DNA of 64,000 nucleotides from CAZGNZ01 sp964527215 (GCA_964527215.1 CAZGNZ010000005.1:73559-137558); one strand, 5' to 3'. Shown: positions 44,125 to 53,557, counted from the first letter of the stretch. Numbers and translations are program-made. The notes: a model not told the origin generated them from the letters alone.

Positions 44125-45417
44125 CTACTTTTTTCTGCGGATCAGATGATGATACAAGCCGGTAAGCTCATCGGCAATTTTCCCGATATCGTAATGATCC
44201 AGAATCAGCTGCCGGGCATCATTGCTTTTCTGCTCCAGCTCTGAGCGGTCCGCTGCGGCATTCCAGATCATTCCCGCCAGAGTTTCAGCATTATTGGGAT
44301 GATAAATCCACCCTCCCTGTCGAATAATTTCCGGATACGCGCCAATGTTCGGCTGAATTACGGGTACGCCGCAGGCCATGGCTTCCAAAATGAATGTCCC
44401 GAATGCTTCCGGGAACTGGGTTGGAACCGTCATCAATGTCAATGACTGAAGAAATTCAATCCGGTGTTCACGATCATGGTTTTCGATAAAATGAACATCC
44501 TGCAGCAACCCGCTGCGCTTTAACTTTCGTTTTATTGCTTTGACAAACGGCAGATCATCCCGTGTCATCCCCCCGGTGATTTTCAATTCCATATTCAGAT
44601 CAGAATGCTGGTTTCGAAGGAGAATGAAAGCATCCGTGAGAATATCCAGCCCCAGACCCGGCATTTGACGGGACAGATATCCCACGGTCACAGGGTCGTC
44701 CGGCAGACCGGATCTGCGGTACTGGCCGGCATCAATTCCATTGGGAATAATGCGTATTCGATCAGAAGGGATTTCCAGTTTAGAGGTCATGATCCTGCCG
44801 TAATAGCTGCTGACGGGCAGGAAGCAATCCACATCCCGGGCCAGGAGCCGCATCAAATCCCATATTTCCTGCAGTTTTTCCGAATCCATTGATTCCAGCC
44901 ACGGTGCTTCATCCTGAAGGGCACAGACAATGGGCACTTCCAGTTCCTGCCTGATTCCCGGCACAAGGCCCAGCAGAAGAGAATTGGCAATATAGACAAC
45001 ATCCGGACGGATATCCGACTTCAGCCAGCGAATCAGCTGATGAAGTTCGCCCGACTGATTACCATCCTCCCCGCGCAGCATGGACAGGGTCATATCTTCC
45101 AGGCCTGCGGCACTGGTGGAGCCGGCGCTTCGGGCGGCCAGATTCAGGAAAAGGGAACTGTCGAAAAACTTTTCCAGCCAGCGGGGTGCATTTCGAAACC
45201 ACGGCCATATTTGTTTAAGATAGGCATTTACAGCGCCGAAAAAAACAGGCGTTTCCTGCTGCATATCAGGTTCATCCGTCACCAGAGGCAAATACATCGG
45301 CACCATGATGATGTCATGTCCGGCTTCCTGGATTGATTTGACCAGAGCACCGTCACGGATACAGTTCTGACAGTAAAAACTGCCGCCGTTTCCAGGGATG
45401 ATGTGGACAATCCTCAT
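44125..45417 (-). CDS. GT4 family glycosyltransferase
   Basis: 430 residues, GT-B fold. The N-terminus is MRIVHIIPGNGGSFYC. The donor-binding C-terminal domain has RIIPNGIDAGQYR, VGYLSRQMPGLGLDIL and the EX7E element PEAFGTFILEAMACGVPV. No signal or membrane helix. It transfers an activated hexose to an unknown acceptor. An unusual feature is the 45-residue insertion around residues 75-120 that includes a hydrophobic stretch. It lies downstream of a propeller gene (36 bp) in the long minus-strand run. Confidence 0.85.
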   Translation of the reverse strand: MRIVHIIPGNGGSFYCQNCIRDGALVKSIQEAGHDIIMVPMYLPLVTDEPDMQQETPVFFGAVNAYLKQIWPWFRNAPRWLEKFFDSSLFLNLAARSAGSTSAAGLEDMTLSMLRGEDGNQSGELHQLIRWLKSDIRPDVVYIANSLLLGLVPGIRQELEVPIVCALQDEAPWLESMDSEKLQEIWDLMRLLARDVDCFLPVSSYYGRIMTSKLEIPSDRIRIIPNGIDAGQYRRSGLPDDPVTVGYLSRQMPGLGLDILTDAFILLRNQHSDLNMELKITGGMTRDDLPFVKAIKRKLKRSGLLQDVHFIENHDREHRIEFLQSLTLMTVPTQFPEAFGTFILEAMACGVPVIQPNIGAYPEIIRQGGWIYHPNNAETLAGMIWNAAADRSELEQKSNDARQLILDHYDIGKIADELTGLYHHLIRRKK

Positions 45418-45453
45418 AGTTCCCGTTCCTGTTTATCAATCAGTAATGTCATG

Positions 45454-46587
45454 TCAGTTTTTGATATTTGCCGGATTCATTTTAAATGCCCAGACCTGAC
45501 CGGATTCAGCAGCCACTATCAGGTAATCCCGATGAACTGCCGGGGATGCGGTCAGCGGTCCGCCTGCATCAAAAGACGTCACCAGACTTCCGGAAGACAG
45601 GTCCAGAATAATCAGCAACCCGCCGCCGGAACAGACCGCCACCCGGTTTCCGGCTATGACAGGTGACGAATCTATCGGTCCTGATGTGTCCGCCTGCCAG
45701 ATTAACTCACCCGTTATCCTGTTCAGGGCATAAACCATGTCATCACGAGCGCCAATCACCACAAACCGGTCCGTAACAGCCGGTGTGCCGTAAAACGCTC
45801 GATCATCTTCCGGTGTCCCAAAGCTCCAGACAATGGAGTCCGAAACAAAATCCACTGCCAGAACCTGGGATTCATAATGCCCCAGATATGCCAATCCGTC
45901 AAAATACGCGGCAGAGCCAGCCACATACGATCCCACATTCACGGAATTCCGGCTGTTTCCGTCAAAATCCACCAGATGCAGTTTCTGATCGCATCCGCCA
46001 AAGATGATCCCGCTGTCCGTGACTGCAGGTGACCCGTTGATAAATGACTCTGTCTGATACAGCCAGAAAACCGCGCCGGTTTCAGCATCGAGACAGTGCA
46101 GATGATTGTCATAGCTGCCGAAAACAATCATCTGATTTCCGTTTTGAGGATGTCTGAATCCGTTGGCTGCACCCGTGATTTTACCTTCTGTTTCGTATGT
46201 CCAGATCAACGTGCCGGATTTCAGGTCAATGGCTCTCATCATGCCGTCCAGTGTTCCGAAGAAAACCCGATCATTCAGTATCAGGGCCGGTCCCTCGATG
46301 GAATACTCTGTATCAAATCTCCAGATTTCCTGTCCTGTTGACACGTGGACTGCATAGAGGATACCGTTCAGTGAGCCGAAAACCGCCAGGCTGTCCTGAA
46401 TAACCGGCGTGGCCAGAATGTCATCATCAATAGTCATCATCCACGCAGGAATGAGAGTGTCAGGCAGGCTGTATTCAGAGACACCGGTTAAGGCAGGATT
46501 TCCGTGCCAGATATTCCAACTGCCGTAAGCCGGCACCAAGTACAACATTAACAGCAGCCAGCTGATATTTTTCAGACAGGAATGCAA
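45454..46587 (-). CDS. Secreted PQQ-like beta-propeller protein
   Basis: 377 residues. Signal peptide MHSCLKNISWLLLMLYLVP, then seven PQQ-like blades with the repeating pattern LxAxDxxTGxxxWxF, for example AVHVSTGQEIWRFDTEY and CLDAETGAVFWLYQTES. It resembles the BamB-like scaffold fold; no enzyme site is visible. It lies 3 bp downstream of the small membrane protein, so they are coupled. Periplasmic. Confidence 0.83.
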   Translation of the reverse strand: MHSCLKNISWLLLMLYLVPAYGSWNIWHGNPALTGVSEYSLPDTLIPAWMMTIDDDILATPVIQDSLAVFGSLNGILYAVHVSTGQEIWRFDTEYSIEGPALILNDRVFFGTLDGMMRAIDLKSGTLIWTYETEGKITGAANGFRHPQNGNQMIVFGSYDNHLHCLDAETGAVFWLYQTESFINGSPAVTDSGIIFGGCDQKLHLVDFDGNSRNSVNVGSYVAGSAAYFDGLAYLGHYESQVLAVDFVSDSIVWSFGTPEDDRAFYGTPAVTDRFVVIGARDDMVYALNRITGELIWQADTSGPIDSSPVIAGNRVAVCSGGGLLIILDLSSGSLVTSFDAGGPLTASPAVHRDYLIVAAESGQVWAFKMNPANIKN

Positions 46588-46590
46588 AAC

Positions 46591-46962
46591 TCAGACCCAG
46601 AAGGTTTTCAGGTTCAGACACAGGAAAACCAGTATGGCAATATTAACCGGAATACCGATTTTGGCTTCCGGCAGCCCGATAATACACAGCATCAGGGAAA
46701 TGAGGGATGCCGACACAGCCAGATTGTGCCACCAGGTCACTTTAAAAAGCAGTCCGGCGCCTGCCGCTGAAAACAAAATTGCCAGGAAGAGCCAGACCAA
46801 ACCCAGAATGCGGATGCCAATGCTGCCCATATCAATCCGGTTAAAAAAGACAGTGGTGCTGTACGGCATTTCATCCAGTTCAGCCAGCTTGAAAGGAACA
46901 ATAAATCCGACAATATGGGCAAATCCGTGAATAAAAAATAAAACAGCAAGTATGATTTTCAT
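46591..46962 (-). CDS. Small four-helix membrane protein, function unknown
   Basis: 123 residues, almost entirely hydrophobic, with four helices. The start ILAVLFFIHGFAHIVGF contains two His in the first helix. I recall similar short proteins with this HGxxH pattern annotated only as hypothetical membrane proteins. It lies between the GltD-like gene (39 bp) and a propeller (3 bp). Confidence 0.65.
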   Translation of the reverse strand: MKIILAVLFFIHGFAHIVGFIVPFKLAELDEMPYSTTVFFNRIDMGSIGIRILGLVWLFLAILFSAAGAGLLFKVTWWHNLAVSASLISLMLCIIGLPEAKIGIPVNIAILVFLCLNLKTFWV

Positions 46963-47001
46963 TTTTCCGCCTAATCATTTTATTTGCAGTAATCCCGCGG
47001 C

Positions 47002-48582
47002 TCAGTCATCATCCCAGCGCCAGAGTTCCTTGAGAACCAATGCTCCCGAGGGACAGGCCCGAACGCACTCAGCGGCGGTTTCTGACAATCCTTTTTCCAG
47101 ATCTTCATCAAACGGTACTCCCACTCTGACATCAAATCCCCGTCCGATGAATGTCAGTCCCAATCCGGACTGCTCTTTTTGTGATATTTTTATGCAAAGA
47201 CCGCATTTTATACATTTCCCGGGTTCATAAAGCACATGCGGATGGCTGGTGATAATCTCCACATCTTTTCGCGATGGTGCTTTGAAGCGATCCGGATTAA
47301 TCTGATACTCTGATCCCAATTTGCGCAACCGGCAGACGGAATACACCTGGCAGCCGCATTGCAGGCAGCGAGCAGATTCAGACTGAAGCGCATTCAGTGA
47401 CGGCAGTTCCGGTTCCAGCCGACTCAGCTGCCTGTTTCTGATGTCCAGCAGTTTTTCAAATTCCGGTATTTCTTTGGGATTCAACTTTCCCAAATGGCTG
47501 TTCATATCCCTGTGAATATCTGCTGTCTCTTGGGTCTGACGGAAGGTTTGATGGACCGCCGCAGCGGCAGTTTTCCCGTGTGCGACAGAACGTATCGCAA
47601 TTTGTCCCGGCTGAACAGTACTGCCCACCGCCCACACGCGAGGAATGGATGTTTCGAATGTTCCGGGATGAACTTTGATGCCGCGTTTCCCGGTTTCCAG
47701 ATCCCTAAGGGAAAAATTCTTCGGATTTATTTCACCCAGAGCGAGCACAATTCCCGCAAACTGATCCCGCAGCCGGGAGAATTGCAGGGTTTCTCCCAGC
47801 TTCTGTTCCGGGATAAACTGAATTCCCAAATCTGACAAGATTTTCAAATCACCGATAATAACTTCACTCGGAAGCACATTCGGAGAGATTTTCAGAAGTC
47901 CGCCGCCCGGCTCCCGGCCTTTATCAAACAGTGTGACCCCGTACCCCATCCGGCTCAATGAAACCGCTGCGGCACATCCTGCAGGACCTGCACCAACGAC
48001 GGCAATTCGTTCCTGACAGCGGACAGCCGAATGGTGCGGTTCGTGGGTACCATTGTGAAACTTCGCTGCCAGGCCGCGCTCTGTATCCCGGACTTTCAAC
48101 CCGCTGTCCAGCCGATTCCGACGGCAGCCGCTTTCACAGGGTGCAAAACAGATATGACCCAGAATCCCGGGAAACAGGATGCTCTGTTCCATCTCACGAT
48201 AAGCTTTTTCAAACTGCCCGATGCTTACCCATCCCAGAATCTTTTGGACATCCAGATGTGCCGGACATATCTGCTGGCAGGGCGGATTGCAGTCGCCCAG
48301 ATGTTCACTGAACAGCAGTTCAAGCGTCAGCTGCCTTGAATCACGGACCTTTTCACCACCGGTTCGAATATTCATTCCCTCAGCGGCAGGCGTGGCGCAG
48401 GCCGGAACCAGTTTCCCGCTGTCAAGATCCTCCACAATGCAGATCATGCAGGATGTTTCCGGTTCCAATCCTTCCATGTAACAGAGCGTCGGGATTGTTA
48501 TACCCAGCCGCGCGGCAGCGTCCAGGATGGTATTCCCCTCCGGAACACGGACTTTCTGTTTGTCGATGGTCAGTTCTATCAT
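47002..48582 (-). CDS. FAD-containing iron-sulphur oxidoreductase, GltD/StnC-like, lacking the NADP domain
   Basis: The start is the ATG at 48582, overlapping the NuoEF stop (ATGA). About 526 residues. Domains in order: a [2Fe-2S] ferredoxin (CYMEGLEPETSCMICIVED) at 1-80; a GltD-type Cys region at 100-160 (CNPPCQQICPAHLD, CFAPCESGCRRNR); an FAD Rossmann fold from 190 (IAVVGAGPAGCAAAV); and C-terminal [4Fe-4S] sites (CLQCGCQVYSVC, CIKCGLCIK and CVRACPSGAL). Between VLALGE (about 281) and VWAVGS (about 317) there are only some 36 residues, where GltD/NfnB/StnC carry the NADPH-binding domain. With the NuoEF fusion it resembles an Stn-type bifurcating complex that has lost NADPH binding. Confidence 0.85.
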   Translation of the reverse strand: MIELTIDKQKVRVPEGNTILDAAARLGITIPTLCYMEGLEPETSCMICIVEDLDSGKLVPACATPAAEGMNIRTGGEKVRDSRQLTLELLFSEHLGDCNPPCQQICPAHLDVQKILGWVSIGQFEKAYREMEQSILFPGILGHICFAPCESGCRRNRLDSGLKVRDTERGLAAKFHNGTHEPHHSAVRCQERIAVVGAGPAGCAAAVSLSRMGYGVTLFDKGREPGGGLLKISPNVLPSEVIIGDLKILSDLGIQFIPEQKLGETLQFSRLRDQFAGIVLALGEINPKNFSLRDLETGKRGIKVHPGTFETSIPRVWAVGSTVQPGQIAIRSVAHGKTAAAAVHQTFRQTQETADIHRDMNSHLGKLNPKEIPEFEKLLDIRNRQLSRLEPELPSLNALQSESARCLQCGCQVYSVCRLRKLGSEYQINPDRFKAPSRKDVEIITSHPHVLYEPGKCIKCGLCIKISQKEQSGLGLTFIGRGFDVRVGVPFDEDLEKGLSETAAECVRACPSGALVLKELWRWDDD

Positions 48583-50948
48583 GATACAATCTCCACTGCC
48601 TGTTCCGGACATTCCTGACGACAGATATCGCAGCGTGTGCACAGTTCATCATTGATTTCGTGAATCTGATAGGGTCGGTATTCAATGGCATCCACCGGGC
48701 ATTTCTGAGCGCAGATTGTACAGCCGATACAGTTGTCCGTGATGCGATATGATATGAGATCTCGACATTTCCCGGCCGGGCAGTGCCCGTTGAGATGTGC
48801 CTCATACTCTTCTCTGAAGTATTTCAAAGTGGTGAGCACCGGATTCGGCGCCGTCCGCCCAAGTCCGCACAGGCTGCCTTCCTGAACCGCCTTGCCCAGG
48901 GTTTCCAGTTTTTCCAGATCTGACGACCGGCCTTTCCCGCGGCAGATTCTCTCCAGGATTTCCAGCATCCGCTTAGTGCCGATCCGGCAGTGGGTGCATT
49001 TGCCGCAGCTCTGATCCTGGGTAAAACTGAGGAAATACCGGGCGATATCCACCATGCAGTCCCGGTCATCCATCACCAGCAGACCTCCGGACCCCATCAT
49101 GGCCCCGACAGACTGCAGCTCTTCATAATCGATTTTTAGGTCGGACAGCTCAGCAGGGATACATCCGCCTGAGGGTCCGCCGATCTGAACAGCTTTGAAT
49201 TTACGTCCTTCGGCCACTCCCCCGCCGATATCTTCCACCACTTCCTGAATGGTAATCCCCATCGGCACTTCAATCAGACCGCCCCGGACGACCTTGCCCG
49301 CGAGTGAAAAAACTTTTGTTCCTTTGCTTCCGTCTGATCCATAGCTGCCGAACGACTCTGCACCATTGGACATAATCCAGGCAACCAAAGCATATGTCTC
49401 AACATTATTAACCAGTGTCGGCTGGTTTTGGAATCCCCGTTCCGCCGGATAGGGAGGACGGATCCGGGGCATCCCCCGCTCACCACTGATGGATGCGATC
49501 AGAGCGGTCTCCTCGCCGCAGACAAATGCACCCGCGCCGCGTACAATTTCCAGATTGATGGTTTTGCCGGATTTCAGGATATCGGTCCCCAGCAGTCCCC
49601 GATCCCGGCACTGGTCAATGGCAGACTGCATGCGCCGGACTGCCAGCGGATACTCGGCCCGAATGTACAGAAAGCCCTGGTCCGCACCAATGGCGGAGGC
49701 GGCAATCAAAATCCCCTCCAGAATCCGGAATGGAAACGATTCCATGAGCATCCGGTCCATGAATGCGCCGGGATCCCCTTCATCACCGTTGCAGATGATG
49801 TACTTCTGTGCCCGGTCGGTTTTCTGCAGTATTTCCCATTTCCGCCAGGTGGGGAATCCGGCACCTCCGCGGCCCCGCAGACCGCTTTCCCTGATTATTG
49901 TGACGATATCTGTCGGACTCAGTTCAGTGAGACAGCGTCTCAGGGCCTGAAATCCGCCAAGGGCCAGATACTCGTCCAGATCCAGCGGATCCAGTTCTCC
50001 GCTGAATTCCGTGGCCAGCCGAACCTGTTTTCCGAGGAATGCCCTGGGTTCGGGAGCATCGGCATCCAAAGCATGATCCTTCATACGGTCGTCTGCCGGA
50101 TGGAACAGAAGCTGGTCCAGCCATTGGTCGAACCGAAGTGCAAACCGCTTCCAGTAGGAATCCCGTTCATAATGGCGGCGGATAATCCCGCTGACCAGAT
50201 CCGGATCAACTTTGGAATACAGGACGGGTTCAGCGTCTGGTTTCCGGATTTCCAACAGCGGAGTCTGGTGGCACATTCCCACACAGCCCACCCGTTTCAC
50301 ACGGACCGGTTCAGATACATGTGCAAGTTCATTCATCAGTGTGTCTTTGACATCCGCGCTGCCTCCGGCAATACAGCAGGAACCCAGACCAACCCGTATT
50401 TCCGAGACAGGCGCAGCGGAATCCATGCTGATCCATTCCGGTCCGCTATGAACATCCTCCCCCCGGTTCAAAAAATCCGTCAGCATATCGGGAACAGAAT
50501 CGGGTGTAATATGCCCGTACGTCACCGATTCAATCTGCACCACCGGGGCCAGCGTGCAGCAGCCCAGGCAGGCCACTTTCTGCACGGTGAACTGCCGCTG
50601 CGGATCGGTGTCATCACCATCGGGGATTTCAAGACTGCGGATCAGGGACTCAACCACCAGTTCCGCGCCTTTCACATGACAGGCGGTTCCGGTGCATACC
50701 CGAATCATGTTTTCCCCCACCGGCCGGTGCCTGAAATGGCTGTAAAACCCTGCTGCACCGGCAACATCGGCCGCCGTGCTGTCCGTATATTCCGGAATCT
50801 GCTTCAGGATTTCACGGGGCAGATACCCCGCCTGCTCCTGAATTTCAAGCAGAATGGGGATCAGACCGGATCGGTCACGACCAAATCTGTCCGCCAGTGT
50901 TTGGATATCCGGCATTCCGACCGGCTGGTTCTGATTTTGCTGTTTCAA
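48579..50948 (-). CDS. NuoE-NuoF fusion with extra [2Fe-2S] and ferredoxin domains
   Basis: 789 residues. NuoE-like thioredoxin fold at about 15-150 with CTGTACHVKG and ACLGCC as the [2Fe-2S] ligands. A second such fold lies at about 185-270 (GLGSCCIAGG, CVGMCHQTPL). The NuoF FMN/NADH core spans about 330-600 (GLRGRGGAGFPTWRKWE, CNGDEGDPGAFMDR). The N3-type [4Fe-4S] site is SCGKCTHCRIG near 645. Two ferredoxin [4Fe-4S] clusters follow at about 735-785 (CIGCTICAQKCP, CTRCDICRQECP). This is the diaphorase module of bifurcating hydrogenases, formate dehydrogenases and Stn transhydrogenase, oxidising NADH in the cytoplasm. It is coupled to the GltD-like gene and lies 6 bp after a propeller gene. 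Confidence 0.9.
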   Translation of the reverse strand: MKQQNQNQPVGMPDIQTLADRFGRDRSGLIPILLEIQEQAGYLPREILKQIPEYTDSTAADVAGAAGFYSHFRHRPVGENMIRVCTGTACHVKGAELVVESLIRSLEIPDGDDTDPQRQFTVQKVACLGCCTLAPVVQIESVTYGHITPDSVPDMLTDFLNRGEDVHSGPEWISMDSAAPVSEIRVGLGSCCIAGGSADVKDTLMNELAHVSEPVRVKRVGCVGMCHQTPLLEIRKPDAEPVLYSKVDPDLVSGIIRRHYERDSYWKRFALRFDQWLDQLLFHPADDRMKDHALDADAPEPRAFLGKQVRLATEFSGELDPLDLDEYLALGGFQALRRCLTELSPTDIVTIIRESGLRGRGGAGFPTWRKWEILQKTDRAQKYIICNGDEGDPGAFMDRMLMESFPFRILEGILIAASAIGADQGFLYIRAEYPLAVRRMQSAIDQCRDRGLLGTDILKSGKTINLEIVRGAGAFVCGEETALIASISGERGMPRIRPPYPAERGFQNQPTLVNNVETYALVAWIMSNGAESFGSYGSDGSKGTKVFSLAGKVVRGGLIEVPMGITIQEVVEDIGGGVAEGRKFKAVQIGGPSGGCIPAELSDLKIDYEELQSVGAMMGSGGLLVMDDRDCMVDIARYFLSFTQDQSCGKCTHCRIGTKRMLEILERICRGKGRSSDLEKLETLGKAVQEGSLCGLGRTAPNPVLTTLKYFREEYEAHLNGHCPAGKCRDLISYRITDNCIGCTICAQKCPVDAIEYRPYQIHEINDELCTRCDICRQECPEQAVEIVS

Positions 50949-50954
50949 AATGAT

Positions 50955-52664
50955 TTATTGTCCAATGCAGAATAGGTGGTTTTCACCGCGCAATAATATA
51001 CGGCTGTCGATAAAGGCCGGGGTACTGCTGGAGGGTTCACCCAGTTCATTCCTGAAAATCTGCTGGTAAGTCTGGGCTTCGTTAAACACAAATGTGCTGC
51101 CCTTCCGATCTGTCAGATAGACAAACCCGTTGGCCAGAATTGGAGAAGAATAAAAACCGTTTCTGAATTCTTCCTGCCAAAGTTTACGGCCATTGATCAG
51201 GTCGAAGCAGGACACGGTTCCGCCGGCGGTTGCCCAGAGGGTGATATCCCCGGCAATCAGCGGACTGGCAGTGTTCGGGAGTTTTCGTTTTTCCTGCCAG
51301 GCGATTACAACCGTGCTGTCGTCAGGCTCGACCGGCAGTTTCAGGGCAGTGCCCCGGGCATATTCATTGGCAACAACCACATGACCGCTGCCAAATGCCG
51401 GTGAAGGGCCAACCTCGCCGCCGAGACAATCCGATTTCCAAAGCTGCTTTCCGGTAGCGGGATCATAAGAAATTACTGACTTGCTGTCCGCCAGGATCAG
51501 TTCCCACCGCGCCCCCGTGTTCACGCAGATGGGAGAAGCCCACGAGATGGTCTGTCGATCTGCTTCCCAGCGGATGCGGCCGGTGTTGACGTCAAAGGCA
51601 TACAGACGGGGATTTTCGAAATGGTCTAGCTGAACGAACAGCAGATCCTCAAAAATCAGCAGGGAGGAAGAATGGGCATAATGATTGTCCGGAATTCCCA
51701 GCGCTTTCTGCCAGGTCGGATTCCCGAGGAAGTCGAAGCATGCCAGATCGCCGGTGGCGAAAATACCGCAGACCGAGTTCCCGTCGGTGGCCGCGCTGGG
51801 TGCGGCAAATCCGGTGCCGGGGTCCAGATACAGGTCCGCAAGTTTTGCGGCAATATGGGGAGGTGATGGTATTTCCCGTTCCCAAAGCAGGCTGCCGTCA
51901 CTCAGCCGGTAGCAGTACAGAATTCTGCTTTCAGCATTTCCGCCGGTGATGAATATCCGGTCATCCCAGACAACTGGGGAGCTGAATCCCGGCAGCGGTA
52001 CAGCCGATTTCCACAGAATATTCAGTCCGGACGGTCCGTCCCACTCCAGCGGATATCCTTCCCCGGCAGCGACCGCATTGCCCCAGGGTCCCCGAAAGCC
52101 GGGCCAGTTCGCTTCAATGTCTCCGGGTTCGGGGATGGGAATATCCGGCAGGAGGGATTGGGGATCGGTTATGAGTTCCCGGGTATTGAGATTGAAAAGG
52201 ACACCCAGAATGATCAGAATCCCTGCCGGAACAAGGCTTACCGGAAGTTTCCGTTGGGATTCCAGGTCGGATTTTTCGGCGGCTCCGAAGGCTGCCGGGC
52301 CAGGCAGCTTCAGCATCAGGGATTGCCGGACCCTGAGGGCCAGCAGACCTGCGCCGGCGCTGATAATAATGAGCAGGCTGCCGGTGTTCAGCATCCAGAT
52401 GCTGGTAAAAAATCCTTTCCGGATCAGCAGATCCATGGCCCGGATTTCCTCGGCAAGTTCAACGTTTTCCGGCTGTCTCTGATGCTCCTCGATCATCAGG
52501 GCCAACGCGGGACTGTTCAGCGGATCGGTGGTTTTGAATTGCACATAATTGAACAGCAGCAGCAGGCAAACCACTCCGGCCGTGGCAAATGCCCCAATGC
52601 CGACTGCCAGCAGCAGTCTGGCTTGAAATTCATATTTTACAGTTGGTTCATCCGATTTCTTCAT
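50955..52664 (-). CDS. Membrane-anchored PQQ-like beta-propeller protein
   Basis: 569 residues. Two transmembrane helices at about 17-40 and 75-105, and a third near 135-155 (LVPAGILIILGVLFNL), precede a periplasmic propeller starting at NWPGFRGPWGNAVAAG. Blades include YRLSDGSLLWEREI, FDVNTGRIRWEAD and YDPATGKQLWKSD. The NWPxFRGPxxNG motif is common to propellers of this type and recurs at 59893-61404. Proximity to the NuoEF fusion (6 bp) suggests co-expression, but the two act on opposite sides of the membrane. Confidence 0.85.
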   Translation of the reverse strand: MKKSDEPTVKYEFQARLLLAVGIGAFATAGVVCLLLLFNYVQFKTTDPLNSPALALMIEEHQRQPENVELAEEIRAMDLLIRKGFFTSIWMLNTGSLLIIISAGAGLLALRVRQSLMLKLPGPAAFGAAEKSDLESQRKLPVSLVPAGILIILGVLFNLNTRELITDPQSLLPDIPIPEPGDIEANWPGFRGPWGNAVAAGEGYPLEWDGPSGLNILWKSAVPLPGFSSPVVWDDRIFITGGNAESRILYCYRLSDGSLLWEREIPSPPHIAAKLADLYLDPGTGFAAPSAATDGNSVCGIFATGDLACFDFLGNPTWQKALGIPDNHYAHSSSLLIFEDLLFVQLDHFENPRLYAFDVNTGRIRWEADRQTISWASPICVNTGARWELILADSKSVISYDPATGKQLWKSDCLGGEVGPSPAFGSGHVVVANEYARGTALKLPVEPDDSTVVIAWQEKRKLPNTASPLIAGDITLWATAGGTVSCFDLINGRKLWQEEFRNGFYSSPILANGFVYLTDRKGSTFVFNEAQTYQQIFRNELGEPSSSTPAFIDSRILLRGENHLFCIGQ

Positions 52665-52726
52665 ATCTGGTTTCCTGATAGGCTTGATTTTTTATGCATC
52701 GACTCCCAGCCTGACGGCACTCACCG

Positions 52727-52810
52727 CCGCCAAACCAAAACGGCGGATTTCCAACCAGCGGCGGGGGACGGATTGATAACCCGCCCGGCGACGGATTATT
52801 ATTGAAATTT
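52727..52810 (+). repeat. Degraded palindromic modular repeat
   Basis: Contains CCGCCGCCAAACCAAAACGG, CGGCGGGGGACGGATTG and CCCGCCCGGCGACGGATTAT in a scrambled order related to the other copies. Edges are not sharp. It lies just upstream of the propeller gene at 52664 and may influence its promoter. Confidence 0.55.
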
Positions 52811-52913
52811 CGCCAGAAGGAGCTTCCTGAATAACACGACAGCTCCTGATACTAATTCCTGAATCCATTACATCAGGTAAATGATTTTTTGGGTCTGCGT
52901 CACTCTGTTGATT

Positions 52914-53279
52914 TCAAATCTTTTGAAATACATCCCGGAATGCCTGCAGCTGCTCATCCAGTTCCTGGGAAACACGTGAGACCTGGGTCGAGCTGATCTG
53001 ATGACCACACAGCTTTTCAATTATCTTGGTGACTCGTCGTGTGGACACAACGTTCACATACATCTCATCAATGGCCAGCTTCAACGCTTTCTCGCTACGA
53101 GAACCTTTCTCAAGACTGCGTGGATAGAAGCTCAAACCTCTGACCTGTGGGAGCTCCACTGTCACAGGACCTAACCGGGTGTTCAACGTCTTAGGCTTGT
53201 AGCCGTTTGCATGACCTTTTCGCTCCTCGTTTCTTTCGCAGGGATCTGCTTGAAGAAATTGATTTCTCTCAATTTTCAT
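52914..53279 (-). pseudogene. IS256-family (Mutator) transposase fragment
   Basis: The 121 codons encode the N-terminal, DNA-binding part of a Mutator-type transposase (RKGHANGYKPKTLNTRLGPV, FYPRSLEKGSRSEKALKLAI). A stop follows before the DDE catalytic domain. It is not a copy of the neighbouring complete transposase; the proteins differ throughout. It is probably the relic of an older insertion. A full-length palindromic repeat begins 6 bp upstream. Confidence 0.8.
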
Positions 53280-53285
53280 CGCCTC

Positions 53286-53455
53286 AATGAATTTCCCCGC
53301 CCGTCAGCTGACGGGACGGGGTATCATTAGTGATATAATCATTTTTTATTTCGCCGCCACGCCAAATGGCGGATTTTCAACAAGCGGCGGGGAATGCACC
53401 CAGTTACACTCGTCAGTCAGGAGACGGATTAAAAATCCGCCCACTGGCGGATTCA
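53286..53455 (+). repeat. Palindromic modular repeat, full-length copy B
   Basis: Almost identical to copy A at 29378-29547 (inverted). Modules in order: AATGAATTTCCCC edge, CCCGTCAGCTGACGGG palindrome, ATCATTAGTGATATAATCAT spacer, CCGCCACGCCAAATGGCGG hairpin, GCGGCGGGGAATGCACCCAG spacer, CAGGAGACGG, AATCCGCCCACTGGCGGATT hairpin and ATTCAA edge. It lies between an IS256 relic and a complete IS256 element. Confidence 0.9.
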
Positions 53456-53525
53456 ACAAAATCCTGAGTACTTCGCGAAACTGCTCTGGTCCATTGTTAA
53501 TTAGTGTTTCAAGAATATCAAAAAA

Positions 53526-53552
53526 GGGCGTGTCAAGAATTTTGTGTAAATG
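53526..53552 (+). repeat. Left terminal inverted repeat of the IS256 element
   Basis: 27 bp, matching the right end (54832-54858, inverted) at about 22 positions, including a perfect 14-bp inner block ATTTTGTGTAAATG. Confidence 0.8.
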
Positions 53553-53557
53553 ATTTT

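Noticed and set aside
49428..50975. A 515-codon plus-strand open frame antisense to the NuoEF fusion
   Set aside because: It mirrors the codon structure of a gene with complete, well-ordered Fe-S and FMN motifs on the other strand; the plus-strand product has no recognisable domain and is rich in His/Gln/Pro typical of shadow frames.
53287..53553. Frames on both strands spanning repeat copy B and the left IS end
   Set aside because: They translate the palindromic repeat; the same frames appear at other copies, showing they arise from the repeat rather than a gene.
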